This document shows positions 57,620-64,000 of a stretch of DNA of 64,000 nucleotides, piece by piece. Each line of letters opens with the position of its first letter. The first letter of the stretch is position 1. Location: positions 12,182,501 to 12,246,500 of the forward strand of contig JAVQMG010000115.1 in assembly GCA_032878915.1 (NCBI GenBank). The letters are read 5' to 3'. Source of the stretch: Castanopsis chinensis. Lineage: Eukaryota; Streptophyta; Magnoliopsida; Fagales; Fagaceae. Both the position numbers and the translations under genes were made by a program. A model generated the notes under the pieces. The model was given only the letters and a program-made list of their open reading frames with translations. It made no database searches and was not told where the DNA came from.

Positions 57620-59041
57620 GTGGGTTCTCAATTACCCGACGCCGAGAAAGCCAAATTAATGGAGTTCTTGAAGACCAATATTGACGTCTTCGCTTGGACA
57701 ACATACGAGGTACCGGGAATTGATCTAGACTTTATTTGCCACCGCTTAAATGTTGACCCCAAGGCCATCCCCCGTAAGCAACCTCCTCGGCGGATATCCT
57801 GTGAGCATGCCGAGGCTGTGAGGGAAGAGGTAAACCAACTAAAACTGGCCGGAGCCATTAAAGAAATTTTCTACCCGAAGTGGCTTGCTAGCACTGTGGT
57901 GGTGAAAAAGAAAAACGGCAAGTGGAGAGTTTGTGTGGATTTTACCGACCTGAACAAGCTATGTCCGAAGGACCCTTTCCCCATTCCTAGGATTGATCAG
58001 TTAGTCGATGCCACCGTAGGGCATCCTCGGATGAGTTTCTTGGATGCGTTCCAAGGTTATCACCAGATTCCCATGTCACTGTCCGACCAGGAAAAGACTG
58101 CTTTTTGGGCTCCTAGTGGTAATTATCATTATCGGGTAATGCCATTTGGTCTTAAGAATGCAGGATCTACTTACCAAAGGATGGTGACCAGAATGTTTGA
58201 AGGACAGTTGGGACGAAATATGGAAGCCTATATCGATGATATGGTAATAAAGAGTAAAAGGGTAGAGGACCACTTGGATGATTTGAAGGAGACTTTTTCG
58301 GTGTTGAGAAAGCATCAACTACGCCTGAATGCTTCCAAATATTCTTTTGGTGTTAGCTCGGGAAAGTTCCTCGGGTATATGATCACGCACCGAGGGATTG
58401 AAGTTAATCCCGACCAAATTAAGGCCATTATGAGCTTGCATCCACCCCGGAATCCCAAAGTGGTACAGAAGTTGACCGGGATGGCAGCAGCCCTAAATAG
58501 GTTCATTTCTCGGTCCGCGGATAGATGCCGGCCATTTTATCAACTCTTGCACAAGTGGAAATATTTTCAGTGGACAGATGACTGCGTCCGTGCCTTTGCC
58601 GATTTGAAGCAATATCTTGCTAGTCCGCCAATATTATCCCGACTCGAGAAGGGGGAGGTGTTATATGCCTACTTGGCAGTCACGGAATACGCTGTCAGCC
58701 TAGTCTTGGTGCGCAACGCAGACGGAGTTCAAAAACTTGTGTATTATGTCAGTAAGTCCTTGCAGGAAGCGGAAATGCATTACTTGCCCCTGGAGAAAGC
58801 GATTCTGGCTGTTGTACATGCTACGAGAAAACTCCCCCATTATTTTCAAGCTCACACCGTGATTGTGCTCACTCAACTGCCGCTGCAAGCTCTTATGAGG
58901 AAATCAGACTATACGGGTCGAGTCGCGAAGTGGGGGACAAGATTGGGGGCGTACGACGTCAAATATATGCCTCGCACCGCTATCAAGGGACAGGTCCTTG
59001 CTAACTTTGTGGCCGAATTTACGGATGCTAACCTACAGTAG
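57620..59041 (+). CDS. pol: reverse transcriptase plus RNase H, gypsy copy 2 (open 473 codons within broken pol)
   Basis: This is the longest clean reading in the window. The RT has the first catalytic Asp in LDAF at residue 142 and the catalytic YIDD at residues 204-207 (58229-58240), with GKWRVCVDFTDLNKLCPKDP, MPFGLKNAGSTYQRM and FLGYMITHRGIEVNPDQI around them. RNase H follows (LEKAILAVVHATRKLPHYF, YMPRTAIKGQVLANFVAEF). It begins at a non-ATG codon because it is an internal part of a polyprotein, and it ends at a TAG (59039) where the reading otherwise continues into the next domain. It is not independently expressed. Confidence 0.9.
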   Translation: MGSQLPDAEKAKLMEFLKTNIDVFAWTTYEVPGIDLDFICHRLNVDPKAIPRKQPPRRISCEHAEAVREEVNQLKLAGAIKEIFYPKWLASTVVVKKKNGKWRVCVDFTDLNKLCPKDPFPIPRIDQLVDATVGHPRMSFLDAFQGYHQIPMSLSDQEKTAFWAPSGNYHYRVMPFGLKNAGSTYQRMVTRMFEGQLGRNMEAYIDDMVIKSKRVEDHLDDLKETFSVLRKHQLRLNASKYSFGVSSGKFLGYMITHRGIEVNPDQIKAIMSLHPPRNPKVVQKLTGMAAALNRFISRSADRCRPFYQLLHKWKYFQWTDDCVRAFADLKQYLASPPILSRLEKGEVLYAYLAVTEYAVSLVLVRNADGVQKLVYYVSKSLQEAEMHYLPLEKAILAVVHATRKLPHYFQAHTVIVLTQLPLQALMRKSDYTGRVAKWGTRLGAYDVKYMPRTAIKGQVLANFVAEFTDANLQ

Positions 59042-59608
59042 GAGAAAATGGTCCTAGCAGTTACGGCGGCAGCACCCAATCCAACTCCCCCGTGGGAAGT
59101 TTATACTGATGGAGCATCCAACTGAAAAGGAGCAGGCGTGGGTATTGTGATGGTCACACCTGAGAAATTGGTTATGGAAAGATCGCTAAGGTTAGGGTTC
59201 GTAGCCACTAATAACGAAGCCGAGTACGAGGCCGTCTTAGCTGGGGCTCAGTTAGCCAAACACTTGGGAGCAGAGGTGGTGAAGTTTTTTTGTGATTCTC
59301 GGCTGATCGTCGGGCACATCAATGGAGATTTTGAGGCTCGGGATGAAAGAATGCAAAAATACCTTAATAAAGTGAAGGCTGTGTTGTGCCTATTTAAAAC
59401 TGTTACGGTCGAGCAAATCCCCCGAGGGCAGAATGCCCACACTGACTCATTGGCCATGTTAGCCACATCTTTGGGGTCCAAGCTTCCTCGGGTAGTCTTG
59501 GTAGAAGACATGATGACCTCCAGCCTCGCTGGTACCCCGGTTGTGGGAGTTCATCATACTCACGCGGGACCAAGCTGGATGGATCCCATTGTGACTTATT
59601 TGAAGTAA
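59042..59608 (+). pseudogene. second (archaeal-type) RNase H, gypsy copy 2
   Basis: Same frame as RT. VYTDGASN supplies the first Asp, then a TGA at about 59123, then GAGVGIVMVTPEK, NNEAEYEAVLAGAQ (Glu), KFFCDSRLIVGHINGDFEAR (Asp) and HTDSLAMLATSLGSKLPR. It ends at TAA 59606. Presence next to RNase H of the RT defines the Tat lineage. Confidence 0.85.
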
Positions 59609-60813
59609 GGAGTATTGCCCGAAGACAAAATGGAGGCCGAAAAAGTACGACGGGCTACTCCCCGATACTGGCTGTTCGAGGAGCAGAAGTTATACAAACG
59701 CTCATACTCGAGACCGTATCTTTTGTGTGTGCACCCCGAGGCCATTGAGCCCATCTTGGAAGAATTGCACGAGGGCATGTGTGGAAGCCATACTGGTGGG
59801 AGATCCTTAGCTCACCGGGCTTTGACATAGGGATACTGGTGGCCGAATATGCAAAAAACCTCCCAGGACTATGTTAAAAAATGTGATCAGTGCCAGCGGT
59901 ATGCCCCGAATATGCACCAACCAGGTGGGGTTTTGAACCCACTTTCCAGTCCATGGCCTTTTGCTCAGTGGGGTTTGGATATCGTGGGGCTTTTTCCTCG
60001 GGCTACCGGGAACCGAAGATGGCTCCTCGTTGGTACGGATTATTTTACTAAGTGGGTAGAGGTAGAATCACTGGCTAACATTAGAGATGTAGATGCAAAA
60101 AGTTTGTGTGGAAGAACATAGTGACTAGGTTGGGAATCCCACATACGTTGATATCGGATAATGGACTTCAGTTCGACAGCAAGGCCTTCTGAAGGTACTG
60201 CGGGACTATGGGCATAAGGAATGGGTATTCGACGCCGGCATACCCACAAGGGAATGGTCAGGCCGAGGCCACTAACAAGGTCGTTCTGGCTGGGTTAAAG
60301 AAAAGGCTGGATGATGCTAAAGGCAAATGGGTGGAAGAATTGCCTCATGTGCTATGGACTTATCGCACTACACCCCGAAGGTCGACGGGAGAGACCCCTT
60401 TTTCAATGACATATGGGATGGAAGTAGTGATACCTCTAGAATCCGTTTTGCCAACATTAAGGTCCGAGCAGTACGAAGAGGAAGCAAACGACAGCGTGCT
60501 GCATGATAGCCTTGACACCATTCAAGAAAGGAGGGAAATAGCTAGTGTAAGATTGGCCAATTATCAGCAGAAGCTCAAACAAACGTATGAAAAGGGAGTG
60601 AAGCCAAGACCATTAGTACCAGGGGATCTAGTGTTGAAAAAGGTAGTAGGAACAGCGAGAAACCCGGCATGGGGAAAGCTAGGGCCAAACTGGGAAGGAC
60701 CCTAGAGAATTACGTCTGTCGCCGGCATCGGGGCTTATTTCCTGGAAGACCTGGACGAAAAAGTAATACCTCGCTCGTGGAATGTAAACAATTTACGTCG
60801 CTATTATTACTAG
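59609..60813 (+). pseudogene. integrase, gypsy copy 2
   Basis: The zinc finger is ELHEGMCGSHTGGRS ... CDQC (59882-59893), interrupted by TAG at 59828 where copy 1 has CAA. The core has GLDIVGLFP, then a frameshift near 60100, SDNGLQFDS near 60155, a stop near 60189, and the Glu block YPQGNGQAEATNKV near 60245. The C-terminal part WVEELPHVLWTYRTTPR to PNWEGP has a TAG at 60703 and finishes IGAYFLEDLDEKVIPRSW, ending at 60813. Confidence 0.88.
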
Positions 60814-60899
60814 AAATAAAAAAAAAATGGCCATTTTTGTTGTAAAGGATGCACGTTGGCTACCCCTTATTGTACTCGCGGAATGAATAGAAAAATCCT

Positions 60900-61545
60900 T
60901 TGAGTGTTAAGCTGAACCTAGGACTTGCCTGGCTCCTCGGGTCACAAGCCTAGGGAAAATTAACATGTGGCAAAATTCCTTGAGTGTTAAACTGAACCTA
61001 GGTCTTGCCTGGCTCCTCGGGTCACAAGCCTAGGGAAAATTAACATCATGGCAAAATTCCTTGAGTGTTAAACTGAACCTAGGTCTTGCCTGGCTCCTCG
61101 GGTCACAAGCCTAGGGAAAATTAACATCGTGGCAAAATTCCTTGAGTGTTAAACTGAACTTAGGTCTTGCCTGGCTCCTCAAGTCATAAACCTAGGGAAA
61201 ATTAACATCGTGGCAAAATCCCTTGAGTGTTAAACTGAACCTAGGTCTTGCCTGGCTCCTCGAGTCATAAACCTAGGGAAAATTAACATCGTGGCAAAAT
61301 CCCTTGAGTGTTAAACTGAACCTAAGTCTTGCCTGGCTCCTCGGGTCACAAACCTAGGGAAGATTAATATCACAGCAAAATTTTTGAGTGTTAAGCTGAA
61401 CCTAGGTCTTGCCTGGCTACTCGGGTCACAAACCTAGGGAAAATTGACATCGTGGCGCAATTCTTTGAGTGTTAAAATTGATCCTAGGTTTTGTCTGGCT
61501 CCTTGGGCCACAAGTTTAGGGGAAATTAATGCAATCATGGAATTA
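60900..61545 (+). repeat. tandem repeat block, about 82-bp unit x 8, gypsy copy 2
   Basis: TGTTAAACTGAACCTAGGTC ... CTGGCTCCTCGGGTCACAAG recurs near 60904, 60985, 61067, 61149, 61228, 61310, 61390 and 61470, the last units decaying. It occupies the same position as the 150-bp array of copy 1. Confidence 0.92.
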
Positions 61546-61923
61546 TCTAAGTAGTATACTAAATTTAGCACAGGCGCAATCTAAGTTTCATGGTAATGAT
61601 AAAATCAAATTTTAGAGGATGTTGCGAGTCATCAACGCAGTGAGCATCAACATTACAAGTTATACGAAGAACGACTTGGATATAGAAAGAAATTTACACG
61701 AATGAAGTCAGGACAGTAAGAAATGGGAAGCTAGTGATATTAAAAAGTAGTTATAAGCATATGAAATGGACGATAAGTACAAGTAATCAAGAATACTATT
61801 AAGACTAATTAACAAATTTCATTGAGTACAACTGATGCCAATCAAGGGCTCTCTTCAAAACAAAGTTAAAAGCAAAACGGCTGTTTTATTACAAAATGTC
61901 ACTAAAGCCTAAGACAAAGCCTT
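61546..61923. other. non-coding spacer in gypsy copy 2
   Basis: It lies between the repeats and the antisense gene's stop. It corresponds to 6291-6829 in copy 1. No gene. Confidence 0.55.
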
Positions 61924-64000
61924 TCAAGTAGTGGATTGTTTGTCTTCGTGCTCCCTCGCTTCTTTCTCCTTTGATTTATCTTTTTTCTTTCTCTTTGTAA
62001 GCACAATCTCGGCCTCCTCTTCCTCGTCCTCCAAGGCAATCACGTCAGACTGGGATGGTGGGGCTTGATCTTTACTTTGGCCTTTTTGAGCAATAGGCTG
62101 AGTGTCTTGTCCGGAAGGCAAGGATGAAGGGGAATGAGTGGGGCTAGGGTCCACAGGAGGCATGGGAGGGGGAGGTGCTAGTTGCAGAGCCGGCGGGTAA
62201 AGTATGCTGTTCGGATCACGAAGCTCCGAATCACCAGGAACTCCTGCCGCGTCCAAGGCATGACCCCAAACCTCCGAGCAGAAAGTGCGGGTCACACCCT
62301 GGAGCTGAGCCATGAGGCTCTCCGCGGCCTTCTTCATTCCGGTGTCGTAAGCAACCTGCTCTGCCTCGGCCTTCTCCTGTTCCATAGCCTCCAATCTTTT
62401 ATGGACTTGCTTTAGCTCTACAACTGTAAGCGCGAGGCGGTTCTGAGCATTTTTCTGGGCTTCTAAGGTGTCGTTGGCCCGTTTCTCGAAGCTCGCAAGT
62501 GCAGATTCAGCGTTTTTATGCGCTTTCTCCACCTCGGAAAGCTTGCCCATGGCATCCTTCAGTTTCTACTCTGCCTCGGATTGGGCCTTGACAGCAATCT
62601 CTGTATTGTGCTCAGCTTTTCGAGACAAGTCCAAGTAGTGATCCACCCACTCTTCGGCCATGAAGGATGTTTGGACAGCCTACAAAGGACACGAGTTAAG
62701 ACTAAGCGGGCAAATCCAGGTTAGATAACAAACATATATTTTGTTGGATTATAAGGATGTGATACCTTAGCCAAATCCTGCTTCGGGGACAAAAAGACCT
62801 CCTTCTTCCGGAGGGATCGTAACTCAGCCATGTCCTCGGGGAGGCATAGAGCCTTCTCCAAACACTCTGCTACCAACCTTGAGCTCCCTTTCTGCGGGTC
62901 CCTTAGGTTGGCATTGTCAAGGACGGGGCTTTCTGTACTTAGCGTGAAATTGGGACGCCAAGCAGAAGCCCTTTTAGCTTGGTCGGTCCCCATGTCCTTT
63001 GAAGTCCCCGTGTGGGTGGACTTTTTGGAGTGGCTTTTGCCCATTCGGGCCTCCTTGGTAGGGGGTTCAGTCACTTCCCCCTCCTCGGGTTCAGTAGGGT
63101 GTTTGCTCCCCTGTCCTTTCTTCCTCTTCCTCTAAGCCCCCTCAACATGCGCCGTTTGAGATATCGTTGGCGTAATGGGGCGAGGAGGAACAGTGACCGC
63201 TGGAGAAGAACCCCCAGCATGAGCTTGCAGTAGGGCCAGAAGGTCCAGTTCCTTTTCTTGGAATCCCATAGTGCTTAAAGAGCGTATTGCCAAGGTACTG
63301 GGAGCGTCAGGGCGACAAAAAACTTCAAAGTCCCTGTCGCGTACCTCGTCCTGCTGAGGTTCAGGGGACTTTTCTCTAACTGCTTCTTCAGCAACTACAA
63401 TAGTTGCCCGGGGATAAACCCATTGAGCTGTCAGGGATGCCGAAAGCTGGGCGTCTTGAACACCTCAGGGAGGGGGTGCGTCCAGTAAAAATCCCGGCAC
63501 GGCAACGTCTATCTTAGCTAGACGAAGGTCCTTAGCTCTGATAACGTTCTTCGGACTCTGGAAGCACTTAGTGGATGGCTTGTAGCCGAGGATCACATGA
63601 GCCGCTCTCAGCTGTCTGTCCGTGTGGAGAAAAATTTCTGACCTAAGAATGTGATTCAGGTCCTCGAAGTTCACTAAGTGTTTGGCGGGTGCAGTGTGAT
63701 GTTCGTCTATCATGAAGAACAAATATCGTCAGTAAGGAAATCAGTGTGGGTATGTAAAAAATAAAGAGAGGGAAAAACCTAACGGTTTAGCTTTTGTATC
63801 GTTAGGAGTACTACCTGGTTCCCCCTCTTTAGTAGGGCAATGCAACCCGTCGTGCCAATTCCCGGACACGATGAGAAAATCTTCATCCATGCCCTTGCTC
63901 GAATCGGGTAAACAGGAAATTAACCTAACGGAGGGAACCCTACATCTCATGTAAAATTTGGTCTTTTCCCCCTTTTGGCATCTATATATCCAATTGACAT
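61924..64000 (-). pseudogene. antisense spliced gene of gypsy copy 2 (5' end beyond window)
   Basis: On the - strand the first visible exon contains VRLISCLPDSSKGMDEDFLI then VSGNWHDG, the gypsy-type transposase-like domain seen in copy 1. Intron 1 is 63707-63814 (108 nt) and intron 2 is 62680-62765 (86 nt), both GT..AG and at the copy 1 positions. Exon 2 encodes VNFEDLNHILRSEIFLHTDR, RAKDLRLAKIDVAVPGFLLD and ECLEKALCLPEDMAELRSL. Exon 3 encodes a coiled coil (62200-62550), a Pro-rich stretch (PPALQLAPPPPMPPVDP), then an acidic and Lys-rich tail ending at 61924. At least three stops interrupt it (63463, about 63134, about 62567). The function is unknown. Confidence 0.75.

Larger units (their letters stand above)
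54656..64000 (+). mobile_element. Ty3/gypsy LTR retrotransposon, Tat-type, copy 2 (3' part beyond window)
   Basis: It has the same order as copy 1: LTR, primer binding site, gag, protease, RT, RNase H, archaeal-type RNase H, integrase, tandem repeats, - strand gene. Pol is in one frame from 56903 to about 60100, interrupted by single stops, then shifts once. It is better preserved than copy 1 but still cannot be active. The 3' LTR is not in the window. Confidence 0.9.

Overview
The window is a transposon-dense intergenic stretch of a eudicot plant nuclear genome, probably a woody rosid, although no species can be named from the sequence. It is AT-rich. It contains Ty3/gypsy, Ty1/copia, L1-type LINE, Helitron, CACTA, hAT and probable Mutator-like elements, many nested and nearly all inactivated by stops, frameshifts and indels. 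I found no convincing intact host gene. The only host-like coding piece is one exon-sized fragment inside a Helitron (28.2-28.3 kb). I saw no rRNA, tRNA or CRISPR array.

Layout. 1-10.5 kb: degenerate Tat-type Ty3/gypsy element (copy 1) with gag, protease, RT, RNase H, a second (archaeal-type) RNase H and integrase on the + strand. It then has a tandem-repeat block, a spliced antisense gene on the - strand and the 3' LTR. 10.5-18.2 kb: a copia-derived element with both LTRs (about 1.03 kb) and a perfect ATTAC target duplication. It keeps a SIRE-like gag, has lost pol, and carries an unrelated plant 'transposon protein' ORF. Both elements are inserted into one foldback repeat made of inverted Helitron-like tails (10.49 and 18.24-18.45 kb). 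18.4-28.8 kb: - strand Helitron with decayed Rep and Pif1-type helicase and a captured exon. 28.95-30.85 kb: short - strand Helitron split by a TIR element, abutting head-to-head the 5' end of another Helitron. 31.5-32.5 kb: TIR element. 33.05-38.93 kb: full-length but dead L1 LINE on the - strand with a 12-bp target duplication. 39-54.6 kb: mostly non-coding, with two poly(T)-only retroposition scars, a solo copia LTR (41.4-42.8 kb), a non-autonomous CACTA element (44.98-47.10 kb), a hAT-like element (48.24-49.26 kb), local duplications and an LTR fragment. 54.66 kb to the end: Tat-type copy 2, better preserved, with the same gene order including the antisense gene, cut by the window edge.

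The two gypsy copies are the most informative pair. Copy 2 gives the sister codon for many stops in copy 1, and at six sites the difference is CAA/CAG or TGG to stop, as expected from cytosine deamination. Both copies carry a - strand gene between pol and the 3' LTR with two introns at matching positions, so it is probably a real spliced component of the family. The pol-less copia-derived element is the other unusual object: intact ends, a gag, and a foreign ORF in place of pol.

Limits: all alignments and boundaries were read by eye. Domain names are assigned by motif recognition, and no database was searched.
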